DNA of 64,000 bases from Chloroflexota bacterium (lineage in GTDB: Bacteria; Chloroflexota; UBA11872): the NCBI GenBank assembly GCA_022821645.1, contig JAJEDE010000009.1:41076-105075 (forward strand), in the 5' to 3' direction. The notes below the pieces were generated by a model that made no database searches, was not told where the DNA came from, and saw nothing but the letters and a program-made list of their open reading frames with translations. Position numbers and translations under genes: made by a program. Below, piece by piece: positions 42,506-52,887 of this stretch (positions within the stretch are counted from its first letter, which is position 1; each line of letters begins with the position of its first letter).

Positions 42506-44509
42506 ATGGTTGAAGTCGAAACCATCGACCCGGCCGTCAATCGCTGGCAGCGCGTCGGCGGCCAAGAGGGCGGCACGGTGACATCAATCGCGATGGCCTC
42601 GCATTCCGAGGGCCGTCGCATTTTCATTGGCACCATGTCCGGTGTCTTTCTTTCCGACGACGATGGCCTGACCTGGCGCATTTCCAACGCCCAGCTCACC
42701 AGTCCCTACATCCAGGCCGTCGCGGTGTCGCCGGACTACAACCGTGATAGCAACGCCTTCGCCGGCGCCGTCCAAGGTGGCGTGTTCAAGTCGTTCGACG
42801 GCGGTGAATCCTGGAATCGCTTGTCCTTCTGGGGTGCGATCCCCAACGTGGTTGCCCTGGCTCTGTCGCCGTCATACGCCACTGACCGTATCGCCCTGCT
42901 TGGCACGGACGGCGACGGCGTCTACCGCAGCACCAATGGCGGCCGCAGTTGGAATCCCTCCAACGTCGGGCTGTCCGGGCTCTCAATTCAGACCCTGGCC
43001 GTCTCTTCCGACTTTCGTAGCGACCAGATGGTCTTTGCCGGCGTGGTCAACGGCGGCGTGTGCCGGTCCAGCGACGGCGGCCGAACGTGGGAACAGCTCG
43101 GCGGCGACGACTTTGGCACGGCCACGGTGCAGGCCATAGCCCTGGCCCCGGACTTCAGCACCGACCGAACTATCGTGGCCGCGACCGAAGAACGCGGCTT
43201 GTGGGTGTCCAAGGATGCCGGGCGCACCTGGGCGCAGGTGGCTGAGGTTGGTGACGAGGCCGTCAACGCCATTTGTGTTTCCCCGTCGTTCGCGGACGAT
43301 CAGACGATCGTTGCGGGAACCGGCGCGCAAGGCGTTGTTGTAAGCACCGACGGTGGCGAGACCTGGGAAACGCGCGTCCTCGAGGATAGTTACGGATCGA
43401 TTCTGACTCTTGCGCTGCTTCCCACCGACGACGCCACGCAACTCTGGGCGGGCACTTTCCTTACGGGTCTGCTTTGCTCCAGCGATTTGGGCGTCACCTG
43501 GGAACCGCGCAACTCCGGCATCACCAGTCAGAACTGGGTCACCCTTGCCATTTCCCCTGATTTCGGATCCGACCGGACGATGTTCGCGGGCGGGTCCGGC
43601 AGCGGAGTCCACGTTTCGACCGACGGCGGCGAGACCTGGGAAATGCGCGGCGAGGACATGGCTGAGCTGGATATCGCCGGTATCGCCGCTTCGCCCGAGT
43701 ATTCGGCCGATGGCATCGTTCTGGTCGCCACGCAGGCCGGGCTCTTCCGCAGCGCCGACCACGGAGATAGCTGGGACGAAGCCGTTGACGGCTTTGACCT
43801 TGACGACGTGCGCGCCGTGGCGTTTTCCTCGGACTTTGCCAGCGACCACACCGCCTTCGCGGGTGGTGCGCTGGGTTTGACCTACCGCAGCACCGACGGC
43901 GGCGAGAGTTGGGAGCGGCTGTCGCACGACTTCGACGGCGAGACGGTCGTGGCGCTGGCCACCGGTCCCAATTTCCAGGTGGACCGCGCGGTCTTCGCGG
44001 GGACGGTTGGGCAGGGCGCTGCCGCGGTGCACGTCAGCTACGACGGCGGTGAATCGTTCGATCGGTTTGTGGAACACGAGACCAACACCCCGTGGGTTTC
44101 GCTGGCAATCCCGTCGACCTACACCGACAAAGAGCGGTCTTGGCTATTTGCCACGGCCAGCCAGGTGTTCCGTCCGGCTGCCCGGTTTGAAGACGTGTGG
44201 TCGGGAACCTATCCGGGCGACGCCGAGACGGCCGTGCTCTGGATTGACGCCACGCCCACGTTCGCCGACGACACGACGGTGTATGCGGCGACCAGCCGCG
44301 GCGTTTTCAAGTCGGCAAACGGCGGCGCCGGATGGTCGGAATTCAACCCCAACCTGCGCAACCGCGCGGTACTGCGCGTGGCTGCATCGCCCAACTTCGC
44401 CGAAGACCGCACGGTCTTTGCCATGGCGCTGGGCGGCGAGATCTGGCGACTGGTGGACGACCCGTCCACGATTCGCGGCGAGGAACTTCGCCCCACCGAC
44501 ATCATTTAG
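42506..44509 (+). CDS. BNR/Asp-box repeat beta-propeller protein
   Basis: A 667-residue protein made almost wholly of Asp-box repeats. Twelve S-x-D/N-x-G-x-x-W/F boxes can be counted (for example SDDDGLTW, SFDGGESW, STNGGRSW, SSDGGRTW, SANGGAGW), each preceded by a strand with VFAG or similar, implying one large or two stacked propellers like those of sortilin and Ycf48. There is no signal peptide or membrane segment, and the sialidase active-site residues are not evident, so it is not likely to be a sialidase. A GGAGG site nine bases before the ATG fixes the start. The role is unknown; Ycf48-like assembly or binding functions are possible. Confidence 0.85.
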   Translation: MVEVETIDPAVNRWQRVGGQEGGTVTSIAMASHSEGRRIFIGTMSGVFLSDDDGLTWRISNAQLTSPYIQAVAVSPDYNRDSNAFAGAVQGGVFKSFDGGESWNRLSFWGAIPNVVALALSPSYATDRIALLGTDGDGVYRSTNGGRSWNPSNVGLSGLSIQTLAVSSDFRSDQMVFAGVVNGGVCRSSDGGRTWEQLGGDDFGTATVQAIALAPDFSTDRTIVAATEERGLWVSKDAGRTWAQVAEVGDEAVNAICVSPSFADDQTIVAGTGAQGVVVSTDGGETWETRVLEDSYGSILTLALLPTDDATQLWAGTFLTGLLCSSDLGVTWEPRNSGITSQNWVTLAISPDFGSDRTMFAGGSGSGVHVSTDGGETWEMRGEDMAELDIAGIAASPEYSADGIVLVATQAGLFRSADHGDSWDEAVDGFDLDDVRAVAFSSDFASDHTAFAGGALGLTYRSTDGGESWERLSHDFDGETVVALATGPNFQVDRAVFAGTVGQGAAAVHVSYDGGESFDRFVEHETNTPWVSLAIPSTYTDKERSWLFATASQVFRPAARFEDVWSGTYPGDAETAVLWIDATPTFADDTTVYAATSRGVFKSANGGAGWSEFNPNLRNRAVLRVAASPNFAEDRTVFAMALGGEIWRLVDDPSTIRGEELRPTDII

Positions 44510-44566
44510 CGGTCGGCGATTCCTGCTCCGACTCTTGCCGGCGAGTGTGTGATTGGGCCGCCTGCG

Positions 44567-44680
44567 TTAGGGAACGACCGAGTACAGCCACGTTCCCAAC
44601 ACCAGCGACGCCGTGGCTAGCGTGAGGACGACAATCAGGGTGCGGACCGTGACTCGGGCTCGGCTTGGGCGTCGCAGCAT
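44567..44680 (-). CDS. possible 37-residue single-helix membrane peptide
   Basis: From the ATG at 44680 the frame reads a basic N-terminus (MLRRPSRARVTVR) followed by one membrane helix (TLIVVLTLATASLVLGTWL) and a short tail YSVVP. The positive-inside pattern and the neat end are gene-like, but there is no clear ribosome-binding site and a frame of this length occurs by chance in GC-rich DNA. Confidence 0.3.
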   Translation of the reverse strand: MLRRPSRARVTVRTLIVVLTLATASLVLGTWLYSVVP

Positions 44681-44807
44681 GGGGGAGTTTCGAGGAAGGG
44701 CGCGGACCCGGTGGCCCGCTGCATGGCAAGCCTAGTGCCGCAGACCGCTCCTCCGCAACACGTCCGACAGCTCCGAGTTCCATGGTTCCGGACCGGGTTG
44801 GGGCCTT

Positions 44808-44816
44808 TGCTAGACT
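44808..44816 (+). promoter_or_regulatory. candidate extended -10 promoter of the ATP synthase operon
   Basis: TGCTAGACT combines the TGn extension with a fair -10 hexamer, 55 bases before the first gene of the cluster. No good -35 is present at the usual distance, as is common with extended -10 promoters. The same stretch CCTTTGnTAGACT recurs upstream of atpC. Confidence 0.4.
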
Positions 44817-44870
44817 ACCGACGGCGAGAACGTGAACGTTTTCACAAAGTCGTAAGGGCTGCGTGTCCCC

Positions 44871-45080
44871 GTGGGTGCGCTTCGGTCTGCGGCGCTTGCA
44901 CTTGAGTTCGGATTCATCGTGGGCGCGTTCATGGTCGCCGGCATCCTGGGAGGACGCTGGATCGATGACCGGTTGGGCACCGCGCCCTTCGTGCTGCTCG
45001 GAGGAATACTCCTTGGCTTGGCGTCCAGCGTCTACGTGATGTACCTGATTTTCAGCTGGCAGCGCGGGGGCAGCCGCTAG
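44871..45080 (+). CDS. AtpI/AtpZ-like ATP synthase accessory membrane protein
   Basis: A 69-residue two-helix membrane protein at the head of the ATP synthase operon: LEFGFIVGAFMVAGILGG with a conserved-looking WIDDRLG loop and a second helix FVLLGGILLGLASSVYVMYLI. This matches the small AtpZ/AtpI group (ATPase_gene1), thought to help c-ring assembly or Mg/Ca supply. GTG start. It is followed by atpB after 2 bases. Confidence 0.8.
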   Translation: MGALRSAALALEFGFIVGAFMVAGILGGRWIDDRLGTAPFVLLGGILLGLASSVYVMYLIFSWQRGGSR

Positions 45081-45082
45081 GC

Positions 45083-45904
45083 ATGGCCGCGGAGACAGGC
45101 CACGATCTGGCGCCCCACGTCAGCGCGGCGGCCGAGCCGCTGGCCGGCCCCTGGGAGACACCCCTGGGGCCGTTCACGGTGACCAATTCGATGTTCACCA
45201 TGTGGCTCACGATGGCCGGCATCCTGGCGCTGGCCTGGTTCGCCACCCGCCGCATTCGCAAGGATCCCGATGCCGCCCTGGTGCCCGAAGGCCTCCAGAA
45301 CGTGGCGGAGACGGTCACCGAGTTCCTGATGGAGTTGGTGGAATCCACCGTTGGCCGTCGCTACGCCGGGAAGGTCTTTGCCTTCGGCGCCACTTTCTTC
45401 GTGTTTATCACGATTTCCAACTGGTCGAGCCTGCTGCCGGGCATTGGAACGATCTGGACGCCGTCGGAGGTCTACCACGACGGGCATCTCGAAACCATTG
45501 CGGCACCGCTCTTCCGTCCGGCCACCGCCGACATCAATATGACCATCGCGCTGGCCCTGACGGCCTTCGTGGTGATCCACGCCTCGGGCATCGCGTCGCA
45601 CGGCCCGCTGGGCCACATCAAGGAAATGACGCAGGTCGCCTTCCTGGCGCCGGTCTTTATCATCATTGAGCTTTTCGTCATCATTTCGCTGTCCTTCCGA
45701 CTCTTTGGCAACCTGTTCGCGGGCGAGGTGCTGCTCAACGGACCCATCCTGGGCGCCTTCGCTCTCGGGCATCTGCCATTGATCGGGGCGGTGTTCCTGG
45801 TGTTGGAGATTCTTTTTGGTCTCGTTCAAGCCGTGATCTTCTTCATGCTCAGCATGGTGTTCACGGGCCAGTCGGTTGGGCCGGATACGGCCGAAGCGCA
45901 CTAG
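45083..45904 (+). CDS. atpB: ATP synthase subunit a
   Basis: A 273-residue membrane subunit of Fo that forms the proton half-channels. The essential arginine lies in the helix SLSFRLFGNLFAGEVLL, which has the usual FRLFGN motif; the C-terminal FGLVQAVIFFMLSMVF is also typical. An early NWSSLLPG matches the family's first conserved loop. It is the first structural gene of the cluster and is 24 bases before atpE. Confidence 0.95.
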   Translation: MAAETGHDLAPHVSAAAEPLAGPWETPLGPFTVTNSMFTMWLTMAGILALAWFATRRIRKDPDAALVPEGLQNVAETVTEFLMELVESTVGRRYAGKVFAFGATFFVFITISNWSSLLPGIGTIWTPSEVYHDGHLETIAAPLFRPATADINMTIALALTAFVVIHASGIASHGPLGHIKEMTQVAFLAPVFIIIELFVIISLSFRLFGNLFAGEVLLNGPILGAFALGHLPLIGAVFLVLEILFGLVQAVIFFMLSMVFTGQSVGPDTAEAH

Positions 45905-46159
<255 letters not shown>

Positions 46160-46193
46160 CCCCGACGCGTACGACGGCTACGGAGATGTGGGT

Positions 46194-46700
46194 ATGAGTG
46201 AGCCTGCGCCGCTGGGCATCAGCTTCCCGAACATCCTGTTTCAGGTTGCCAACTTCCTGATCTTTCTGTGGGTGCTGCACCGTCTGCTCTTCAAGCCGCT
46301 GGTGGCCATGCTGGAACGCCGGCGACAGCGGATTGCCGAGAGCCTGGACGAAGCCGAAAACCTGCGAACGCAGGTCGAGACGGAACGCGCGGAGTTCCAG
46401 GCTGAGTTGGCCAACGCACGGGCCGACGCGCAGCGCATCCGGGAGGAGGCCAGCCGCGCCGCGGAAACCCTGCGGGCCCGCGAGTTGGAACAGGCGCGCG
46501 CCGAGGCGGAACGCATGCGCACCGAGGCAGCCGCCGAGGTTGACCGTAACCGCGCCCGCGTCGCCGCCGAGCTTCGCGCCCAAACGGCCGACCTGGTCGT
46601 CGGCGCCACCGCGCGCGTGTTGGATCGTTCCATCGACGATCCTGAACACCGTCGCCTGGTCCAGGAGGCAATTACGGAAGTCTCCGGAGGCTCGAGCTAG
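46194..46700 (+). CDS. atpF: ATP synthase subunit b
   Basis: A 168-residue peripheral-stalk subunit: one N-terminal membrane helix (ILFQVANFLIFLWVLHRLLF) and then a long charged coiled-coil helix rich in Ala, Glu and Arg to about residue 125, ending with a short C-terminal region that contacts delta. The ATG at 46194 is preferred to a GTG two codons earlier because of the GGAG spacing. Only one b-type gene is present, so the stalk is probably a b homodimer. Confidence 0.93.
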   Translation: MSEPAPLGISFPNILFQVANFLIFLWVLHRLLFKPLVAMLERRRQRIAESLDEAENLRTQVETERAEFQAELANARADAQRIREEASRAAETLRARELEQARAEAERMRTEAAAEVDRNRARVAAELRAQTADLVVGATARVLDRSIDDPEHRRLVQEAITEVSGGSS

Positions 46701-46702
46701 CG

Positions 46703-47236
46703 ATGCGCGGCAGCCGCCGCCGTCGCGCCGCGCGCTACCTGGAGGCCGTGGTCGCCGACGCCCGCGCCGGGCAGGCCTGGGACGCCTGGGAGGCGGACCT
46801 GGAAGTCCTCAGCGCGGTCGTAGACGACGATCAGGCGCGACGTTTTCTCCAGAGCACCTCGATCGGGTTGGATGACCGCCTCCAGGCCGTGCAGCGCGCG
46901 GCGGGTGAGGCGATCTCCGCCCGCGGGCTTGGGTTGCTGCGCCTGCTCGCCGAGCAGCGCGAGGTTGACCTCACGCAGGAGATTGCGCGCCGCTTTCGCG
47001 ACGCCGCCGACGAGGCGCAGAGCGTCGATCGCGTGCATGTCACAACTGCCGCGGCCCTGGGAGAGACCGAGTTGCGCGACTTGCGCGACAGCCTCACGGC
47101 GCCCGGCCGCACCCTTCGTCTCACCACCGATATCGATCCCGCCCTGCTGGGCGGATTTGTCGTCCGACGCGGCGACGACGTACTTGACCTCAGCGTCCGC
47201 GCCAGGCTGCAGGCTCTGGCGTCCACCTTGCGCTAG
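46703..47236 (+). CDS. atpH: ATP synthase subunit delta
   Basis: A 177-residue F1 subunit linking the b stalk to the alpha/beta head. The N-terminal domain is helical (ARYLEAVVADARAGQAWDAW), and the C-terminal part has the typical TTAAALGETELRDLRDSL and the GGFVVRRGDDVLDLSVRARL end that closes OSCP/delta proteins. It lies 2 bases after atpF and 12 before atpA, in the standard order. Confidence 0.93.
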   Translation: MRGSRRRRAARYLEAVVADARAGQAWDAWEADLEVLSAVVDDDQARRFLQSTSIGLDDRLQAVQRAAGEAISARGLGLLRLLAEQREVDLTQEIARRFRDAADEAQSVDRVHVTTAAALGETELRDLRDSLTAPGRTLRLTTDIDPALLGGFVVRRGDDVLDLSVRARLQALASTLR

Positions 47237-47248
47237 CGGGAGCCCCGA

Positions 47249-48778
47249 ATGGCTATCAGCCCACAAGAGATCGCAGACGCGCTTCGGCAGCAGATCGAAG
47301 GCTTTCAGGCCCAGGCCGAGCAGGCCAACGTCGGTCACGTCCTTGAGGTGAGCGACGGTGTGGCGCGGCTGTCCGGCCTGTCGCAGGCCATGGCCGGCGA
47401 ACTGCTGGCCTTCCCGCACGACGTCACCGGCATGGCCCTGAACCTGGAAGAAGACACCATTGGCGCCGTCATCCTGGGTGACTACCTGCGAATCGAAGAA
47501 GGCGACGAGGCCCGAACCACCGGCCGCGTGGCCCAGGTGCCGGTCGGTCCGGAGTTGCTCGGGCGCGTGGTCAACGCCATCGGCGAACCGGTTGACGGCA
47601 AGGGGCCGATCAACGCCGCCCAATCTGACGTCATCGAGAAAGTGGCGCCAGGCGTCTCACAGCGCCAGAACGTGGACACGCCGGTGCAGACCGGGCTGAA
47701 GGCCATTGATTCGATGACGCCCATCGGCCGCGGTCAGCGTGAACTGATCATCGGCGACCGACAGATCGGCAAGACCGCCATCGCGCTGGACACCATCATC
47801 AACCAGCGCGGCGGCGACCTGATCTGCATCTACTGCGCGATTGGACAGAAAGAAAGCGCCGTTGCCCAGGTTGTGGCCACCCTGCAGGAAGCCGGCGCGA
47901 TGGAGCACACCATCGTGGTCCTGGCCTCCGCCAGCGAGCCCGCCGCCTTGCAATACATGGCGCCCTTCGCCGCCTGCACCATCGGCGAGTACTTCCGCGA
48001 CAACGGCCAGCACGCCGTGGTGATCTACGACGATCTGACCAAGCACGCCTGGGCGTACCGCCAGGTCTCGCTGGTGCTGCGGCGCCCGCCCGGACGCGAG
48101 GCCTATCCCGGCGACGTGTTCTACCTGCATTCGCGCCTGCTCGAACGCGCCGCCCGCATGTCGGACGATCACGGCGGCGGCAGCCTGACCGCGCTCCCGA
48201 TCATCGAGACGCAGGAAGGCGACGTCACCACCTACATTCCCACCAACGTCATCTCGATCACCGACGGCCAGATCTACCTGGAAGCCGACCTGTTCAACGC
48301 CGGTATCCGTCCCGCCATCAATCCGGGTATCTCGGTCTCCAGAGTCGGCGGCGACGCCCAGATCCGCGCCATGAAGTCGGTCTCAGGCGGCCTGCGGCTT
48401 GACCTTTCGCAGTACCGCGACGTGGCGGCCTTCGCGCAGTTCGCCTCCGACCTGGACCAGGCCACGCGCAACCAGTTGGAGCGCGGGCAGCGGGTCACCG
48501 AACTGCTCAAGCAGGGCCAGTACGCCCCGATGGAAGTCATCGACCAGGTGTGCGTGATCTTCGCCGGCACGGTGGGCCTGCTGGACGACATTCCGCTGCC
48601 GGACGTGGCCCGTTTCGAGCAGGAGATGCTGGACTACCTGCGCGACAGCCACCCGGAGCTCATCGGCGGTATTCGTTCCAGCTTCGACCTGGACGACGAC
48701 GCCGAAGCGGCGCTGCGTGCAGCCATTGAAGATTTCAAGGCCAACGTGTTCGCCGCCAGCGCGGTCGCGGCCAGCTAA
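47249..48778 (+). CDS. atpA: ATP synthase subunit alpha
   Basis: A 509-residue non-catalytic nucleotide-binding subunit of F1. The P-loop is [11 protein letters not shown] (Ile where Thr is commonest), and the family signature near the C-terminal end of the nucleotide domain is [29 protein letters not shown] is the usual beta-barrel junction. Length and start match the family; the ATG follows a CGGGAGCC site by six bases. Confidence 0.96.
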   Translation: MAISPQEIADALRQQIEGFQAQAEQANVGHVLEVSDGVARLSGLSQAMAGELLAFPHDVTGMALNLEEDTIGAVILGDYLRIEEGDEARTTGRVAQVPVGPELLGRVVNAIGEPVDGKGPINAAQSDVIEKVAPGVSQRQNVDTPVQTGLKAIDSMTPIGRGQRELIIGDRQIGKTAIALDTIINQRGGDLICIYCAIGQKESAVAQVVATLQEAGAMEHTIVVLASASEPAALQYMAPFAACTIGEYFRDNGQHAVVIYDDLTKHAWAYRQVSLVLRRPPGREAYPGDVFYLHSRLLERAARMSDDHGGGSLTALPIIETQEGDVTTYIPTNVISITDGQIYLEADLFNAGIRPAINPGISVSRVGGDAQIRAMKSVSGGLRLDLSQYRDVAAFAQFASDLDQATRNQLERGQRVTELLKQGQYAPMEVIDQVCVIFAGTVGLLDDIPLPDVARFEQEMLDYLRDSHPELIGGIRSSFDLDDDAEAALRAAIEDFKANVFAASAVAAS

Positions 48779-48781
48779 CGC

Positions 48782-49648
48782 ATGGCCAGCCCGCTCGAAC
48801 TACGGCGCCGCATCCGCAGCGTCGACAACACGCGCCAGATCACCAGGGCGATGCAATTGGTGGCGGCGTCGCGCATGCGGCGCGCCCAGGAAGCGGTGCA
48901 GGCGGCGCGACCGTACGCCACGCACATTTCGGGCATGATCGAGCGGCTGGTGCTGGCCACGGGCAACGACCGGCTACCACCGATTCTTCAGCCGCGGCCC
49001 ATCGAGCGAACGGCATTCCTGGTGCTCACGACCAATCGTGGGCTGGCCGGACCCCTCAACACCAACATCGTCCGGACCACGGTCAACGAGATCGAGGCCA
49101 CCAGCGACGAAATCGAAATCAGCGTCGTGGTCGTCGGCAAGAAAGGGCACCTGGCCCTGCGCGGCCTGTACACCCTGTCGGCCGTGTTTACCGACATCAG
49201 TGACCAGCCAACCGTCAACGACATCGCACCCGTCACCCAGCTGCTCGTCGACGGGTATGAGCGAGGCGACTTTGACGAAGTCCGCATGATCTATCCGGAG
49301 TTCGTCAACATCCTCACCCAGCAGCCGCGCGTCGTCCGCCTGTTCCCCGTCGTGCTGCCCGAGGTGCAACAGGAAGCGCGAGAAGCGGACATCATCTTTG
49401 AGCCGGACCCGGCCTCGGTACTGCAAGCGCTGATCCCACGCTTTGTGGAGATGACCGTCTACCGGGCCATGCTGGAACTGGCAGCCAGCGAGCAGAGCGC
49501 CCGCATGGTCGCCATGCGCGCGGCTACGGAAAACGCCACCGAACTCATCGAGGGGCTGCGGCTGGCCTACAACAAGCTGCGGCAGTCCCGGATTACCAGC
49601 GAGATCATCGACATTGCCTCCGGCGCCAATGCGCTGGCGGACGCCTAG
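48782..49648 (+). CDS. atpG: ATP synthase subunit gamma
   Basis: A 288-residue central-stalk subunit. The N-terminal helix RRRIRSVDNTRQITRAMQLV and the C-terminal helix ATENATELIEGLRLAYNKLR form the coiled coil that rotates in the alpha/beta head; LVLTTNRGLAGPLNTNI is the conserved central strand (GLCG in many relatives, here GLAG). It starts 3 bases after atpA. Confidence 0.95.
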   Translation: MASPLELRRRIRSVDNTRQITRAMQLVAASRMRRAQEAVQAARPYATHISGMIERLVLATGNDRLPPILQPRPIERTAFLVLTTNRGLAGPLNTNIVRTTVNEIEATSDEIEISVVVVGKKGHLALRGLYTLSAVFTDISDQPTVNDIAPVTQLLVDGYERGDFDEVRMIYPEFVNILTQQPRVVRLFPVVLPEVQQEAREADIIFEPDPASVLQALIPRFVEMTVYRAMLELAASEQSARMVAMRAATENATELIEGLRLAYNKLRQSRITSEIIDIASGANALADA

Positions 49649-49655
49649 GGCGTAG

Positions 49656-51068
<1,413 letters not shown>

Positions 51069-51097
51069 ACTGGTCGGCAAGGCTTCCAGGCACCCTT

Positions 51098-51106
51098 TGA
51101 TAGACT
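51098..51106 (+). promoter_or_regulatory. candidate extended -10 promoter between atpD and atpC
   Basis: TGATAGACT differs from the element upstream of the operon (TGCTAGACT) by one base, and the four preceding bases (CTTT) are shared. It lies 14-25 bases before the possible atpC starts. It may add transcription of atpC, murA and mreB. Confidence 0.35.
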
Positions 51107-51122
51107 CGACCCGGAGGTCGTG

Positions 51123-51545
51123 GTGGCTGAATTGACCCTCACGGTCGTATCTCCCGAGCGCGAAGTGCTGCGGGAAGAGGGCGTGACGCTGGTGTTGGCG
51201 CCGTCAGTGGAAGGACAGCTTGGCATCCTGCCGCGCCACGCACCGCTCATCACCCAACTCACACCTGGCACGTTGGAATTACGCCGAGGCGCCGAGGTCC
51301 AGCACTTCTCCATCACCGGCGGTTTCCTTGAAGTCATGGACAACACCGTCACCGTGCTGGCCGACGCCTCGGAGAACGCCTCGGAGATCAGCCGGGAGCG
51401 CGCCGAGGCCGCTCGTGAGGCCGCCATGCGTGATCTGGAAGAGGCCCGACGGTCGCACGACGACGTGATGACCACACAGGCCCGGCTGGCGCTGCTGCGT
51501 GCGCTGGCACGCCTCCGAACCGTCGAGCGGGCCCGCCGAGGCTGA
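51123..51545 (+). CDS. atpC: ATP synthase subunit epsilon
   Basis: A 140-residue F1 subunit with an N-terminal beta sandwich (LTVVSPEREVLREEG, GQLGILPRHAPLITQL, FSITGGFLEVMDNTVTVLAD) and two C-terminal helices that can block rotation. Two adjacent GTG codons are possible starts; the second (51123) is better spaced from CGGAGG. The last gene of the cluster; murA follows 7 bases later in the same direction. Confidence 0.93.
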   Translation: MAELTLTVVSPEREVLREEGVTLVLAPSVEGQLGILPRHAPLITQLTPGTLELRRGAEVQHFSITGGFLEVMDNTVTVLADASENASEISRERAEAAREAAMRDLEEARRSHDDVMTTQARLALLRALARLRTVERARRG

Positions 51546-51552
51546 GTCCGCC

Positions 51553-52887
51553 GTGGATCCCGACGCCGGACGGGGCGCCCACGACGAGCAGCAAGTACGC
51601 GCGACCATCGCCGGCGGCAATCCGCTGCGCGGCAGCTATCGGACGCCCGGCGCCAAGAACGTCGTGCTGCCCATGATGGCGGCGTGCCTGCTGACCGATG
51701 AGACCTGCGTGATCCAGAACGTCCCGATCATTTCCGATGTGCTGGTCATGTCGGACCTGTTGCGACAGCTTGGCGCTGAAGTCGTAGTCGATACCAACGA
51801 GCGCACCGTAACGATCACCGCCGCCGCCGTGCGCTCCAGTTCGCCCAATCCCGATCTGGTGCAGCGCATGCGGGCCTCGTTTCAGGTCACCGGTCCGCTG
51901 CTCGCCCGCTTCGGTCGTTTCGACTGCGCGGCCCCCGGCGGCTGCCAGTTGGGCGCCCGGCCCGTGAGCGTGGATATCACCGGCTTTCAGGGCATGGGCG
52001 CGACGGTAGCCCTGGCCGAAGGCGTCTTTCACGCCGAGGCCGACGCCCTCTACGGCCGGCGTATCTACCTGGACTACCCCAGCCACACCGGCACGCAAAA
52101 CCTGCTGATGGCCGCGACCCTTGCCAACGGCTATACGACGATCGTGCATGCCTCGCGTGAGCCCGAGGTCGTGGCGCTGGTGCAATTCCTGCGCAGCATG
52201 GGCGCCGATATCCACGGCGAGGGCACCAGCCTGATCGGCGTGCAGGGACGCAGTCACCTTTACGGCACCGTGTCGCGGGCCATTCCCGACCGGATGGTGG
52301 GCGGGACCATGGCGGTCGCGGCCGCCCTGACTGGGGGCGACGTTGAACTCCTTAACGTGCGCCCGGATCACCTGGAGCCGGTCACGGTGCAACTTCGGGA
52401 AATGGGCGTGGACGTGATCGAAACCAATCGCTCCGTCCGCGTCGTCGCTCCGGACACGCTTGGCGCAACCGACGTGCAGGTGATGCCGTTTCCCGGATTC
52501 CCCACCGACGTACAGGCGCCGATGGGCGTGCTGATGACACAGGCGTACGGTGTCAGCACGATTATCGAACGGGTCTTCGACGGCAGCATGGGTTACATGG
52601 ATAGCCTGGCGGCCATGGGCGCCGATGTCAGCGTGCAGGGCACGCGCGCCGTGGTTCGCGGACCTCGCCAATTGCGTGGCCGCCACATCGATCTGGAACA
52701 CAGCATCCGCGGCATGACGGCCCTGACGCTGGCCGGGCTGGTGGCCGAGGGCGAGACCGTGCTCGATGGATTCGAGTTCGTGCGGCGCGGCTATGAGGAT
52801 CTGGCCGGCGATCTGCGCGGGCTCGGCGCCGTGATTACCACCGAGCCTCAGGCCACTTCGGTGCATCGCGCGGCTGCGGCGGTCTAA
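51553..52887 (+). CDS. murA: UDP-N-acetylglucosamine 1-carboxyvinyltransferase
   Basis: A 444-residue enzyme that starts peptidoglycan precursor synthesis by adding enolpyruvate to UDP-GlcNAc. Active-site Lys35 is in TPGAKNVVLP, and the mobile loop keeps its cysteine (Cys131) in APGGCQLGARPV, so fosfomycin sensitivity would be expected. The late motif PGFPTDVQAP and the final FVRRGYEDL are also typical. The GTG at 51553 is used because an earlier in-frame start lies inside atpC. It is probably part of the ATP synthase transcript and next to mreB. Confidence 0.94.
   Translation: MDPDAGRGAHDEQQVRATIAGGNPLRGSYRTPGAKNVVLPMMAACLLTDETCVIQNVPIISDVLVMSDLLRQLGAEVVVDTNERTVTITAAAVRSSSPNPDLVQRMRASFQVTGPLLARFGRFDCAAPGGCQLGARPVSVDITGFQGMGATVALAEGVFHAEADALYGRRIYLDYPSHTGTQNLLMAATLANGYTTIVHASREPEVVALVQFLRSMGADIHGEGTSLIGVQGRSHLYGTVSRAIPDRMVGGTMAVAAALTGGDVELLNVRPDHLEPVTVQLREMGVDVIETNRSVRVVAPDTLGATDVQVMPFPGFPTDVQAPMGVLMTQAYGVSTIIERVFDGSMGYMDSLAAMGADVSVQGTRAVVRGPRQLRGRHIDLEHSIRGMTALTLAGLVAEGETVLDGFEFVRRGYEDLAGDLRGLGAVITTEPQATSVHRAAAAV

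Larger units (their letters stand above)
44510..44870. other. spacer upstream of the ATP synthase operon
   Basis: About 360 bases. It holds a possible 37-residue minus-strand gene (44567-44680) and an extended -10 element (44808-44816), both listed separately. The rest shows no features. A leader of roughly 50 bases would separate that promoter from the first ATP synthase gene. Confidence 0.4.
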
